Shown: positions 53,923 through 63,818, counted from the stretch's first letter. The stretch: DNA of 64,000 nt from an uncultured Chthonomonas sp. (GCA_903885605.1 CAISJD010000201.1:44825-108824); one strand, 5' to 3'. Numbers and translations are program-made. The notes: a model not told the origin generated them from the sequence alone.

Positions 53923-56886
53923 ATGAACCCAGTGCTTGCTCTGCTTGTCTGCGTCGCAATTCCAGCCGGCATCGCCGGGGAGCCTCTCCCCGGGAATGAC
54001 CTGCCCATCGTCATCGGCGCGGACCAGCGCGGCGGGTCGCCCTTCCGTGGACGCATCGGTCTGGTGCGGCTCTGGAACCGGGCGCTCACCGAGGCGCAGC
54101 TACGCCGCCTCGCCGCGTCGCCCAACCAGCCCGCCGGCGGCGTCGGCACGCCCGCCGCGGAGTGGGACGGCCGGAGCGGGGCCCTGCCCCTGCGGCCCGG
54201 CCTCGACGCCTGCCCCGCGCTGGGCGAGGCCGCCACCGTGGAGGCTTGGGTGCAGCCCGCGTCGGGCGGCCCCGGCGGCGGCCGCATCGTGGACCGCATC
54301 ACCCCGGGCGGCTCCGACGGATGGCTCCTCGACACCTGGCCGGGTAGCGCCCTGCGCGTCATCGTGGGCGGCTCCACGCTCCAGACCGCCGCGGCCCTTC
54401 CGGCCGACGCCTGGACGCACGTGGCCGCGACACTCACGTCCGCCGGCGAGGCCGCACTCTTCCTCAACGGGCGCCCGGCGGATGGGCCTCCACCGGCGGG
54501 CGAGCCCGGCGTCGCCTTCGTGGGAGAGGCCCCGCCGCCGGCCGGCGACCTGACGGCTTGGTACCGGCGTCCCGCCGCGGCCTGGATCCAGGCGATCCCC
54601 CTGGGCAACGGCCGCATGGGCGCCATGCTCTACGGCGGCGTGCGGCAGGAGCGGCTATCGCTGAACGAGCAGACGCTCTGGTCCGGTGAGCCGGGCGATA
54701 CCATGCCCCCCGGCGGCCCCGCCGCGGTGCCCGAGGTCCGACGCCTCCTCCGCGAGGGCAAGGAGGCCGAGGCCGAGGCGCTCACCTCCGCCAAGCTGCT
54801 GGGGCCATACTTCGCATCCTACCTGCCCATGGGCGATCTGGCCATCGACTTCGGACAGGCCACCCGAGCCGAGCGGTACCGCCGCGAGCTGGACCTTGCG
54901 CACGGCGTGGCGCGGGTCACCTACGGCGCCGGCGGCGCGCACTGGACCCGCGAGGCCTTCGTGTCGCACCCGGCTCGCGCCCTTGTCTATCGCGTGGCCT
55001 GCGCGGGCGGCAAGGGCATCGACCTGCGGGTCTCGCTCACCTCGCCGCTCCGAGGGGCGCAGGCGGCTCGGGGAGCCGACCTCGTCTTCACCGGACAGGC
55101 GCCCTCGTTCATGGACGCCTACAACGGCGCGCCGACCCGCTACGACGAAAGCGGCATGCGGTTCGAGATGCGCCTCCGCACGCTGGCCGAGGGTGGCCGC
55201 GTCACCTGCACCGATGAGGGCGTGCGCGTCACCGGAGCCCGGTCGGTGGCCTTCATCCTCGTGGCCGCCACGAGCTACAACGGGCCGCAGAAGAGCCCCA
55301 GCAAGCAGGGCCTCGACCCGAAGGCGCTGAACGAGGCCACTCTCACCCGGCTCAGCGGCAAGGGATATGCCGCGTTGCTGGCCGAGCATCGGGCCGACTT
55401 CGCGGGCCTCATGGGGCGCGTGGCGCTGGACCTGGGCCGCGGCCCCGGCGCCGCCCTGCCCACCGATGAGCGCCTCCGCCGTCCCGCGTCCGCCCGCGAG
55501 CCCGGCCTGGCCGCCCTCTACTACCAGTTCGGCCGCTACCTTCTCGCCTCGTCATCGCGCCCCGGCGGCCTGCCCATGAACCTGCAGGGCCTCTGGTGCG
55601 CCCAGCTTCCCCCGCCCTGGGCGAGTAACTGGACGCTGAATTGTAACGCGCAGATAAACTACTGGCCGGCCGAGACGGCCAACCTCTCCGAGTGCCACCT
55701 GCCTCTCACCGAGCTGGCACGCGGCATCTCCGTGGACGGCGCCCGCGTGGCTCGCGAGCTCTACGGCGCCGGCGGCTGGATGACCCACCACAACGCCGAC
55801 GTCTGGATGCGCGCCACGCCCGTCGCCGGCAGCCCGCTCTGGGCCGTCTTCCAGACCGGTAGCGCGTGGCTCTGCCGCCACCTCTGGGAGCACTACGACT
55901 TCACGCGCGACCGCGCCTACCTCGCCTCGGTCTTCCCGCTGATGGCCGGCGCCTGCCGCTACTACCTCGGTACCATGCTGGAGGACCCGGTCACGGGCCG
56001 CCTGGGCACCGCTCCGGCCACCAACTTCGAGAGCTACTACCGCAAGCCCAACGGCGAGACCGGCTGCGTCTGCATCGGGCCGACCGCCGACATGCAGATG
56101 GTGCGGCAGCTCTTCAAGGACACGCTCCGCGCCGCCGAGGTCCTGGGCGGCGAGGCCGAGCTGACGGCCCAGATCCGCGCCATCCTGCCCCGCGTGGCCG
56201 TCGATACCGTCAGCCCGCGCACCGGCCAGATCCAGGCATGGATGCGCGACTGGGACTACGCCCATGCCGGCAACGGGCAGATGCTCACCACATGGGGCCT
56301 CATCTGCGGCGACCAGGTGGCCGCGGACCGCGACCCGGTCCTGGCGGCCGCGCTCCTCAAGGAGATCGACGACCGCAAGCCGTGGCTATCCGGCTTGGGC
56401 AGCTGGACCGGCGCCTTCATGTCCAACGCCTTCGCCCGGCTCTGGCAGGGCGACCGGGCGCTGGACATCCTCAGCAAGCACCTCCGCTCGTCCGTGAACC
56501 CGAACCTCTCGGCGCGGTTCGCCGGCATGGCCGACTGGGAGATCGACGGCAACATGGGCCAGGCGGCCGCCATCGGCGAGATGCTGCTGCAGAGCCACGC
56601 CGGGAGCCTCCACCTCCTCCCGGCGCTGCCGTCTGCCTGGCCGCGGGGATCGGTCAGGGGCCTGCGGGCGCGGGGCGGGTTCGAGGCCGCCATGGCCTGG
56701 TCGGGCGGCAAGCTGCGCACAGGCTCCGTCCTCTCGCACCTGGGTGGCCCCTGCACCGTGCGTGCCGAGGGCGTCCTGAGCGTGCGCCGTAACGGCCGCG
56801 CCGTGCCCGCCACGCAGCTCGCGACCGGAATGGTCCGGTTCGAGACCGAGCCCGGCGCGACCTACACACTGGAGGTGCGTCCATGA
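53923..56886 (+). CDS. GH95 alpha-L-fucosidase/galactosidase-type enzyme with LamG module
   Basis: A 987-residue secreted enzyme (signal peptide about 1-19). Residues 20-210 are LamG-like; from about 213 the GH95 domain starts with WYRRPAAAWIQAIPLGNGRMGAMLYGG and LNEQTLWSGEPGD. The (alpha/alpha)6 barrel has LPMNLQGLWCAQLPPPWASNW, LNCNAQINYWPAE (catalytic Asn positions), GGWMTHHNADVW and GPTADMQMVRQLF, with LLPALPSAWPRGSV near the end. GH95 members remove terminal L-fucose or L-galactose. GGAGGGG precedes the ATG at 53923. The stop overlaps the deacetylase start (ATGA). The LamG strands appear in permuted order. Confidence 0.92.
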   Translation: MNPVLALLVCVAIPAGIAGEPLPGNDLPIVIGADQRGGSPFRGRIGLVRLWNRALTEAQLRRLAASPNQPAGGVGTPAAEWDGRSGALPLRPGLDACPALGEAATVEAWVQPASGGPGGGRIVDRITPGGSDGWLLDTWPGSALRVIVGGSTLQTAAALPADAWTHVAATLTSAGEAALFLNGRPADGPPPAGEPGVAFVGEAPPPAGDLTAWYRRPAAAWIQAIPLGNGRMGAMLYGGVRQERLSLNEQTLWSGEPGDTMPPGGPAAVPEVRRLLREGKEAEAEALTSAKLLGPYFASYLPMGDLAIDFGQATRAERYRRELDLAHGVARVTYGAGGAHWTREAFVSHPARALVYRVACAGGKGIDLRVSLTSPLRGAQAARGADLVFTGQAPSFMDAYNGAPTRYDESGMRFEMRLRTLAEGGRVTCTDEGVRVTGARSVAFILVAATSYNGPQKSPSKQGLDPKALNEATLTRLSGKGYAALLAEHRADFAGLMGRVALDLGRGPGAALPTDERLRRPASAREPGLAALYYQFGRYLLASSSRPGGLPMNLQGLWCAQLPPPWASNWTLNCNAQINYWPAETANLSECHLPLTELARGISVDGARVARELYGAGGWMTHHNADVWMRATPVAGSPLWAVFQTGSAWLCRHLWEHYDFTRDRAYLASVFPLMAGACRYYLGTMLEDPVTGRLGTAPATNFESYYRKPNGETGCVCIGPTADMQMVRQLFKDTLRAAEVLGGEAELTAQIRAILPRVAVDTVSPRTGQIQAWMRDWDYAHAGNGQMLTTWGLICGDQVAADRDPVLAAALLKEIDDRKPWLSGLGSWTGAFMSNAFARLWQGDRALDILSKHLRSSVNPNLSARFAGMADWEIDGNMGQAAAIGEMLLQSHAGSLHLLPALPSAWPRGSVRGLRARGGFEAAMAWSGGKLRTGSVLSHLGGPCTVRAEGVLSVRRNGRAVPATQLATGMVRFETEPGATYTLEVRP

Positions 56887-57623
56887 GCCCCTGGCCCGGC
56901 GGCGCCGACGTAGGGCTGACCCTCACGTTCGACGACGCGCGCCCCAGCCAGACCGAGGCGGCGATGCCCATCCTGGACCGCCACGGCGTCCGCGCGACCT
57001 TCTTCGTCTCCTTCCCGGCCGTGGAGCAGCGCCTGGAGGAGTGGCGTGAGGCCGCCCGGAGGGGTCACGAGATCGGCAACCACAGCTGGACGCACCCCTG
57101 CTCGGGCAACTTCGGCTTCGCCCGCGGCAACCCGCTGGAGGCGTACGACCTGGCGCGCATGGCAGACGACATCGACCGGGCCTCGGCGCGCATCGCCGAC
57201 CTCTTCGGCGCGCCGCCCCGCACGTTCGCCTATCCCTGCGGCCAGAAGTACGTGGGCCGAGGCGTCGAGGCCGCCAGCTACGTGCCGATCATCGCCCGGC
57301 GCTTCGCCGCAGGCCGGGGCTTTCGCGATGAGAGCCACAACACCCCCGGCTGGTTCGACCCGGCGCGCACCATGGCCTACGACGCCGACGGCGCCGACCT
57401 GCCCGCGCTCATCGCCCTCATCGACCGCGCCCGGCACGAGCACGGCTGGGTGGTCCTGGCCGCCCACGACGTAGGCAACCACCCAACCCAGGCCATGCGC
57501 CCCGAGCGCCTCGACGCCCTATGCGCCCACGCCGCCGACAGGGCGAACGGCGTCTGGGTAGCGACGATGGCCGAGGCGGCGGAGAGGGCCATGGCGATCA
57601 CGCCGACCGGCCGGCCGGTGTAG
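56883..57623 (+). CDS. Polysaccharide deacetylase family protein
   Basis: A 246-residue NodB-type (CE4) enzyme. Metal and catalytic residues are visible: LTFDDARPSQ (Asp17, Asp18), GHEIGNHSWTH (His67, His71), the FAYPCGQKY arginine/proline motif region and VVLAAHDVG near the end (His). No signal peptide is present, so it would act in the cytoplasm unless exported otherwise. It overlaps the fucosidase gene by ATGA, so it is made with it and may remove acetyl or similar groups from the same glycan. Confidence 0.9.
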   Translation: MSPWPGGADVGLTLTFDDARPSQTEAAMPILDRHGVRATFFVSFPAVEQRLEEWREAARRGHEIGNHSWTHPCSGNFGFARGNPLEAYDLARMADDIDRASARIADLFGAPPRTFAYPCGQKYVGRGVEAASYVPIIARRFAAGRGFRDESHNTPGWFDPARTMAYDADGADLPALIALIDRARHEHGWVVLAAHDVGNHPTQAMRPERLDALCAHAADRANGVWVATMAEAAERAMAITPTGRPV

Positions 57624-57868
57624 GAACGAAGGACAGCCCGCAGAACCCATCGCGTAGTTCGCCGGCCAACTGCGTGTGCGCGGTCGCGTCGCGGTGCGGT
57701 GACGCCTGCCGCACACGGACAAGCGTCACGCGCGCAAGCCGGACGCTGAAGCTCACTCCCGTCGACCCGAAGAGCGGCCACCACGCTCGTCGCGGCCTGC
57801 CGCGGCGCGGCGGGTATAAACAGGTGCTCGGGGCTGAACGGCTTGCCCCGGCAGGGGAGGCGACGGAG

Positions 57869-60800
57869 ATGCGCAGGCTCTGGTGGATGGTGGCGGCGTT
57901 GGCGGCGGCGGCGGGGCCGTCCGGGGCCGACCTCCACAATGCGCGGACCGTGGTGCGTGCCGTTCGGCAGGCCGGGGCCGCCGTGGGGTTCGATGTCCTG
58001 GCCCGTAGCGCGACTGGAATGCGGCCCGTGGCGGAGGTGCGCTTCAGTTCCGAGGGGCGCTGGACCGCCTCTTCCTGCACCGAGGCGGCCGGTCTCCTCC
58101 GCTTCGGCGGGCTCTCCGCGCCGGGGACGGGCACGCCGCGCATCGGCGCCGGCTCGTACGTGACCGTGCGGCTGGCCGGCGACGACCCGTACCCGCGCGT
58201 GGAGTTTCGGCTGGAGTTCGCCGCCTTCGACGAGGCCGCCTGGCGCAGGGCCTGGGCCAACACGCCGCCGCTCTACTTCCTGCGCTGCTCCCTGCCCGCT
58301 TCATCGGCCGCCAAGCAGACCTTCTACCAGCACGGCATCCTCTACCCCGGCGCCGTGGAGGATCCCTACCCCATCAGCATGGGCCCCATGCGCGGCGACT
58401 GGTGCCCGCGCTGGTCCTACGCGCCGGCCATGGGCGCCGCGCCGATCCCGGCCGTGGGGCTCTGGTCGCCCGACTCGCGCCTCTTCGCGGCCTATGAGTT
58501 CCAGGAGGCCCGCACCACGGACCGGAGCGACAAGGCCCTGGCCTCCAGCTACTGCGCCGGCCTGCCGGACCACCCGGGCCAGTTCTTCTGCCTCAGCGTC
58601 CCCTACGCCGGTGACTGGCTCCGCCTGAAGCTTCCCAAGGGCCCCGTCACCGCCGCGAGCAGCTTCCGCCTCCTCTACAACGCCGACCTGCCTTCGGATA
58701 GCGACCCAAACCGCTTCGTCATCAAGCACATCCTGGCCGCCTACCGCGCCACGCTGCCGCAGGCCCCGCGCATGAACGACATGTCCTGGCTGAAGCAGGG
58801 CAAGTCGCCGACGCAGGTGCGCTTCCTCCACGCGCTGGGCCTCGCGCCCGACTACCGCCGACGCATCGACGCCATCCTCTACCGCCCGTACGAGATGTGC
58901 GAGAAGCCCTTCTTCGAGCCGGGAGCCGTGCAGCTGGTGGCGCACCAGACCGGCAAGACGGCCCGGTACATGGTGGAGGTGGGCGACGCCGAGGGGCTGG
59001 CCGCGCTGAGGGAGCAGGTGGAGTACCTGCTGCCCCGCGCCAGGGCGGAGCGCTTCGGCGACGACGCCTGCACGGTCTGGGAGCACCCGCTGGCGGGCAC
59101 ATTCAAGGAGGGCATGGGCGGCGCCGGGGCCACGTCGACGCGCCACATGTTCAACTGGGGCATCGCCTCGGCCATGCTCTGGCTCCACAGGTCGTCGCCG
59201 GAGCCGCGCTACCTGCCCGTGCTGGACGGCATGGTGAAGTGGTCGCGCCACTACATCTATGATCTGGCCGGCATGGCCGACCTGCCCTGGGCTGTCTTCT
59301 CCATGGGCGCGGCCAACGGCGGCGAGTTCCTGCTCGACTACTACGACACGTTCCACGACGACCCCACCCGCCGCGCCCTGGCCGACGAGGCATGGGAGCT
59401 GGCCGAGACGCTCCTCTGGCGCAACACCTACTGGTACACCGGCGACCCCATCGAGACCGACGCCCGCGACCCCTCCTTCCTGCTGCAGGCCGTTAACAGC
59501 AGCTACTGGCTGGGCAAGGTGACCTGGGGCGAGATGGGCCGCATCCCCGAGATGGCTATCCGCCTCTACCTCGAGACCGGCGAGCCCTTCTGGAAGTACC
59601 TCGTGCGCGGCTGCCTGGAGCAGTACCACATCGGCGTGCGCAATGCCGCCGGCGAGTACGTGGAGAACCTGGATGTCTTCGGCCAGGCCGGGACCTCCGG
59701 CGGCTGGGGCGGCAACGACTTCCGGTGGCTGGCCGAGCCGCTGGGCGGCGCCGTGATGCAGGTGGATGTGGGCCGCGCCGGGGCCATCGCCTTCTGCACC
59801 GGAACCGTGGCGTGCGACATCGAGAGCTACGCCCGGCTCTACGGGGTCGGCTTCGGCTTCACCGTCATCGTGAACCCGGCGCTGCCCGGCGCTCCGCGCG
59901 ACGCGTTCGATATCATGGTCACGAGCCCGCACGAGGCGCTGACCGGCAAGAAGGTCTTCGTCAACGGCCTCGAGCTGCCCGCGAACCGGCTGGTGGCCGA
60001 CGCGGCGGGGCTCAACGTCATGATCCGCGGCGTCAAGCACGGCGACCGGGTCAGCTTCGGCGCTCCGCTGCCCGCCACGGACGTGGCCGCTCCCCTGCCT
60101 CCGCTGCCCACCCGGTCGGCCTGGAGCCCCACGCCCTCGGCGAACTTTGCCTTCGCCGACCTGCGCTCCCTGGCCTCCGCGCCCATCGACAACACCTGGA
60201 GCGGCGCCTGGGGCGGCCTGCGCCCCGGTCCGCACGTGGCCGAGGGAGCCGCCTTCTGCCTCATCGACCCGGCCGAGAATCGGGGCGTCGGCGCCGTGGA
60301 CCTGGCCCGCACGGTGGTCTGGAAAGCGCCCGCCGGCGGAGCGCCGGGCCGCGCCATGCTCCTCCTGGGCCGGGCCGCGGGGCCGCTGCCGACCATGGCC
60401 TCCGTCACCGCCCGCTTCACCGACGGCTCGAGCCGCTCCTGGACGCTCCTCGCCGAGGAGGGCGCCGAAGCGCTGCGCGGCAACGCCTGGTACGACAAGG
60501 CGTGGACGGTGCGGGCCTTCAGCGTGGGCGCCGACGGCAAGCGTCCGGCGGAGCTCACCCTCAAGGCGGCGCCCGGTTCCGGCGTCTGCCTGCTGGCGAT
60601 CACCACGTCGCGGACCGCCGCCGGTTCGGCCGCCCTGGACCGCATGGCCCGCACGGTGGAGCTGCGTCGGGGGCTGCAGGCCTATCAGCGCATCCAGTCG
60701 CCCGTGCGCCGCAGCCCCATGCGCGCGCCATGGGGCGTTCCCGGCGCGCGGCTCCGGTTCGTGGCCCGGGTGGCGCCGGCCGACGGCGCGCGTGTGGGCG

Positions 60801-62416
60801 CGGTGATCCGGCTGCGGCAGGACCTGGCCGTCCTGGCGAAGCAGGTGGGCGAAACGCCGCCGGCGGGGGTCCCGTCGGTCATCGCCCAGCGGATCGACGC
60901 CTCGGGCCGCGCCGTCGCCACGCTGCCCGCGCAGTTCTGCCCGGACGAACCCGGATCCAGCCGGGGCGAGATGCTCCTCCGCGTGCCCGGCAGGTGGTCC
61001 GGCCCGATCTGGGTGGCCTTCTACCTGGGCGCGCCGGCGGCCGACGCGCGCGCCGTGAGGCTCCAGGTCGCCGACGGCGTGGCGCGGATCACCGGTCCGC
61101 GGTCGCGCTTCGCCTTCCGGCTGGCAGGCGGCGGCATCGGCCCCCGGATGGTCGAGCTGGCCTTCGACAAGGGCCGCAACCTGCTCCGCAAGGCGGGCCA
61201 CGACGAGGGCTTCGGTCACCTCTGCGCCTGCCAGGACGGCGTCACCTGGTACGACTTCGGCGCCCTGCAGTCGAAGGACGCCGCCATCCGCATGGAGGCC
61301 GGCGGGCCGCTGGCCACCACGCTGCACGTCGATGGGCTGGAGCTGTACGGCGAGGGCGCCGGAGTGGCCTTCAGCGGCGTCGGCACGCCCGGTGCGCGCG
61401 GCGCGGAGGTCAAGGGGACCGCCACGTGGCACTTCCGCGTCTACCACGACAGCCCCGCCATCGATAGCTGGGTGACGACCCGCATCAGCGACCCCGGCGT
61501 CGGCTGGACGCGGCCCATCGAGGCCCGGTTCGGCGTGGCCGCGCCGGAGACCGGCAAGAGCCTGGGCGACCCGGAGGCGGCCGGCGCGTTCGGCTCCCAG
61601 GGCGGGCTGGCGCTGGTGGCGCTGGACGACTGGCGCGACCGCCGCAACGTTTCGCCGCGCGCCACCGCCGAGGACGGCGCCGTGCTCAGCGCGGTCCTCA
61701 ACACGCCGATCGGCATCGGCCACTACGCCTCGGACAGGTGGCGCATGCTCCCCTCCAGGGCCACGGACGAGGCCCTGGCCGCCGAGGCCGGCTTCGCCTC
61801 GGTGATCCAGTACGCGCTGGAGGTTCGCGATCCGGCAGCCCCCGGCGGCGCGCGCAGGCCCGCCGTGCGGCCCATGGAGGCCGTCGACGACGCCACGCCC
61901 GAGGCGGGCTGGGACCAGATCGTCCCGGCTTGGGCGGCCTCGCTCACCGCCGGGCGGCCCGACCTGGTCCGCGGACTGGCGAGCAAGGACAACCCGGACG
62001 AAGGCGCAAGCGTGCGCGAGGATCGCGGCGGCTCGGTGGTCATCGCGCCCGGAACCGACGGCGTCGGGGGCAAGCAGGCCTACTTCTACTTCGACGTGGA
62101 CGAGGCGCACGCCGCCGAGCTGCGCCGGGGCCGCACCGTCATCGCCGTCGAGTATCTGGACCAGGGGCGCGGCTCGGCGGACATCCAGTACGACTCCAGC
62201 GACCTGTCCGTCAGGGTATCGGCCAACCCCGGCGCCTTCAAGCCGGCCACCCGGCAGATCGTCTGCGGCGACACGGGCCAGTGGAAGACGCTGGTCCTGG
62301 GCCTGCCCGACGCCCGCTTCGCCGACGGCTGCAACAACGCCGACCTCCGCGTCTCAGCCGAGGCATCGACCATCTACATCCGCCGCATCGCCGTCTGGAG
62401 GCCGGGGGGACGTTGA
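57869..62416 (+). CDS. Very large secreted protein, 1515 aa, probable polysaccharide-active
   Basis: I cannot assign a family. A signal peptide (MRRLWWMVAALAAAAGPSGA) leads into an N-terminal beta domain (to about 270), then a helical segment with many aromatic and acidic residues (YRPYEMCEKPFFEPGAVQL, STRHMFNWGIASAMLWL, GMADLPWAVFSMGAANGGEF, WGGNDFRWLAEP) that looks like an (alpha/alpha) toroid as in many lyases and glycosidases. Residues about 740-1515 are several beta-sandwich modules. GGAGG lies eight bases before the ATG. A 245-base gap without other features separates it from the deacetylase gene. PL- or GH-type activity is inferred from layout only. Confidence 0.75.
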   Translation: MRRLWWMVAALAAAAGPSGADLHNARTVVRAVRQAGAAVGFDVLARSATGMRPVAEVRFSSEGRWTASSCTEAAGLLRFGGLSAPGTGTPRIGAGSYVTVRLAGDDPYPRVEFRLEFAAFDEAAWRRAWANTPPLYFLRCSLPASSAAKQTFYQHGILYPGAVEDPYPISMGPMRGDWCPRWSYAPAMGAAPIPAVGLWSPDSRLFAAYEFQEARTTDRSDKALASSYCAGLPDHPGQFFCLSVPYAGDWLRLKLPKGPVTAASSFRLLYNADLPSDSDPNRFVIKHILAAYRATLPQAPRMNDMSWLKQGKSPTQVRFLHALGLAPDYRRRIDAILYRPYEMCEKPFFEPGAVQLVAHQTGKTARYMVEVGDAEGLAALREQVEYLLPRARAERFGDDACTVWEHPLAGTFKEGMGGAGATSTRHMFNWGIASAMLWLHRSSPEPRYLPVLDGMVKWSRHYIYDLAGMADLPWAVFSMGAANGGEFLLDYYDTFHDDPTRRALADEAWELAETLLWRNTYWYTGDPIETDARDPSFLLQAVNSSYWLGKVTWGEMGRIPEMAIRLYLETGEPFWKYLVRGCLEQYHIGVRNAAGEYVENLDVFGQAGTSGGWGGNDFRWLAEPLGGAVMQVDVGRAGAIAFCTGTVACDIESYARLYGVGFGFTVIVNPALPGAPRDAFDIMVTSPHEALTGKKVFVNGLELPANRLVADAAGLNVMIRGVKHGDRVSFGAPLPATDVAAPLPPLPTRSAWSPTPSANFAFADLRSLASAPIDNTWSGAWGGLRPGPHVAEGAAFCLIDPAENRGVGAVDLARTVVWKAPAGGAPGRAMLLLGRAAGPLPTMASVTARFTDGSSRSWTLLAEEGAEALRGNAWYDKAWTVRAFSVGADGKRPAELTLKAAPGSGVCLLAITTSRTAAGSAALDRMARTVELRRGLQAYQRIQSPVRRSPMRAPWGVPGARLRFVARVAPADGARVGAVIRLRQDLAVLAKQVGETPPAGVPSVIAQRIDASGRAVATLPAQFCPDEPGSSRGEMLLRVPGRWSGPIWVAFYLGAPAADARAVRLQVADGVARITGPRSRFAFRLAGGGIGPRMVELAFDKGRNLLRKAGHDEGFGHLCACQDGVTWYDFGALQSKDAAIRMEAGGPLATTLHVDGLELYGEGAGVAFSGVGTPGARGAEVKGTATWHFRVYHDSPAIDSWVTTRISDPGVGWTRPIEARFGVAAPETGKSLGDPEAAGAFGSQGGLALVALDDWRDRRNVSPRATAEDGAVLSAVLNTPIGIGHYASDRWRMLPSRATDEALAAEAGFASVIQYALEVRDPAAPGGARRPAVRPMEAVDDATPEAGWDQIVPAWAASLTAGRPDLVRGLASKDNPDEGASVREDRGGSVVIAPGTDGVGGKQAYFYFDVDEAHAAELRRGRTVIAVEYLDQGRGSADIQYDSSDLSVRVSANPGAFKPATRQIVCGDTGQWKTLVLGLPDARFADGCNNADLRVSAEASTIYIRRIAVWRPGGR

Positions 62417-62451
62417 GGAGGTGAAGGGGTGAGGGGGTGAAGGGGTGAGGA
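62417..62451. repeat. GGGGTGA(A/G) octamer repeat, left copy
   Basis: Four head-to-tail units of the type GGGGTGAA/GGGGTGAG directly follow the stop codon of the 1515-residue protein gene. The same octamers recur at the right edge of the window, on the other side of the acyltransferase-like lipoprotein gene. The strand-biased purine run could form unusual DNA structure. The rest of the 100-base gap shows nothing else. Confidence 0.75.
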
Positions 62452-62516
62452 CGGCGGGCCGGGCGGGTCCGTGCGCCGTGGAGGGGCAGGTGCGATGCCC
62501 CCCCACAGCTCCGCCG

Positions 62517-63818
62517 TTAGAAGCTCACAGGCACCGATGTGAAGACCGGGCCTCCTTGCCAGTCCGAGTTTCGCGGATGGAACGCGACGTCCAACCTCAA
62601 GGTGCAGGGCTCAAAGATCATCAGCATCTGGCTGGCGAGGCTGAAGACGTCGCCGTCGGTTGCGTGGCCCGGGACAGCGCCCTTGAAGTAGCCCTCGACC
62701 GACGCCAACTCCTGGCGATCAACGGTCATGCCCTTGGACTGCATCTGCTTTACGATGCTGTTCCACCTCGCGGTATTGTGAAGATCCTGTGAGAAGTTAT
62801 CCTCGTTTTCAGGAAGCATGAATGAGTTAACAGCCGCGATTGCGTTCGTGATGCCCCATGTCACACCGGAGCGCAAGGTAGACACGTCGGTGCGCAGAGC
62901 CCGTTTGTGCCCGGGTGTCTGGTCATTCTCAAGCACACGGCTCACGCTGGGATCCGATAGCGCGATGTTGTGGCAGAACGTGTACGGATGCGACGTCATC
63001 GCGGCGGCCACGCCGTCAAGGGTGGCAGTGCTCTCAAGGGCGTGCCGAAGGTCGAAGGCGTACGAGTAGTAGCCCGTCGGGGGGTCAGGATAGGGCTTCC
63101 AAGAAGGCGAGTCCAGCACGGCGCCGAACACGGCGTGCTGGTTGATGCCGGTCAGCGTGCCCTGATACCCGAGGTAACCGATAGAGTATATCGACTTGGG
63201 GCCGTTGATGAAGTGTACCACTGCCTGGCACTTCGCCATCGGGAACGTCGGGCCGTCGGGCCAGTCCAGGATGCGGGCCGACAGGGTGCGGCGGGTGGCG
63301 GACCGCTGACCCCAGACCGAGGAGAAGGAGCACTGCGTAGGCCGTAGCGCGTCCGTGTTCAGGTTCACCATGTAGAGTTCGTTCAGCGACAGCTTCCCAT
63401 CGCCCAGTTTGTCCGTGGCGCCACCGGACAGCGCGGACGCGATGCCCTCAATCTCATCGCGGTACGACTGGTCGAGCTGCGGCTTGATGGCCTCCACGCG
63501 GTGCTGCAGCGCGGCGAACATGGCGTCACTGCCCAGCATGTCTGCCAGGAACGTATCGAGCTGCGCCTCGAAGTCGGGCATGATCGCCTTGATGGCCTGC
63601 CCGTAGTCGGCTCCGACCTGGCGGGCGGTCGTGCCGGTGAAGTCGAGGGTGACACCGAAGTACGTGCCGTGGTCTGTGATCTGCGCGTGTCCGACGACGA
63701 CGCCCGGTGTGGGTCCGCCGCTGGAGCCACCGCAGCCGGGCAGTACGGTCGCCAATACCGCAGTGACCACGGCGGCAACCAGAGCCAGGCGCAGGTGATG
63801 CTTGGTACGGATGAGCAT
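62517..63818 (-). CDS. C45-type autoproteolytic acyltransferase/hydrolase lipoprotein
   Basis: A 433-residue lipoprotein (lipobox LPGC, Cys29) with a Gly/Ser linker. The Ntn-hydrolase nucleophile is likely Cys163 in LRPTQCSFSSVWG, followed by LSARILDWPDG, the pattern of the C45 peptidase / acyl-CoA:6-aminopenicillanic acid acyltransferase family and of phospholipase-B-like proteins. Self-cleavage before Cys163 would activate it. Substrates would be N-acyl amides at the cell surface. GGGAGAGG precedes the ATG. It faces the 1515-residue gene tail to tail, and its upstream region holds a large hairpin. Confidence 0.78.
   Translation of the reverse strand: MLIRTKHHLRLALVAAVVTAVLATVLPGCGGSSGGPTPGVVVGHAQITDHGTYFGVTLDFTGTTARQVGADYGQAIKAIMPDFEAQLDTFLADMLGSDAMFAALQHRVEAIKPQLDQSYRDEIEGIASALSGGATDKLGDGKLSLNELYMVNLNTDALRPTQCSFSSVWGQRSATRRTLSARILDWPDGPTFPMAKCQAVVHFINGPKSIYSIGYLGYQGTLTGINQHAVFGAVLDSPSWKPYPDPPTGYYSYAFDLRHALESTATLDGVAAAMTSHPYTFCHNIALSDPSVSRVLENDQTPGHKRALRTDVSTLRSGVTWGITNAIAAVNSFMLPENEDNFSQDLHNTARWNSIVKQMQSKGMTVDRQELASVEGYFKGAVPGHATDGDVFSLASQMLMIFEPCTLRLDVAFHPRNSDWQGGPVFTSVPVSF

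Noticed and set aside
57624..57868. Possible promoter TATAAA near 57814 for the 1515-residue protein gene
   Set aside because: No -35-like hexamer at the right distance was found, and the rest of the gap shows no repeat or hairpin worth reporting.
58301..62110. A very long open frame (about 1270 codons) on the minus strand
   Set aside because: It is antisense to the 1515-residue secreted protein and its translation is Ala/Gly/Arg/His-rich without domains. Long antisense frames are common in GC-rich DNA because stop codons are rare.
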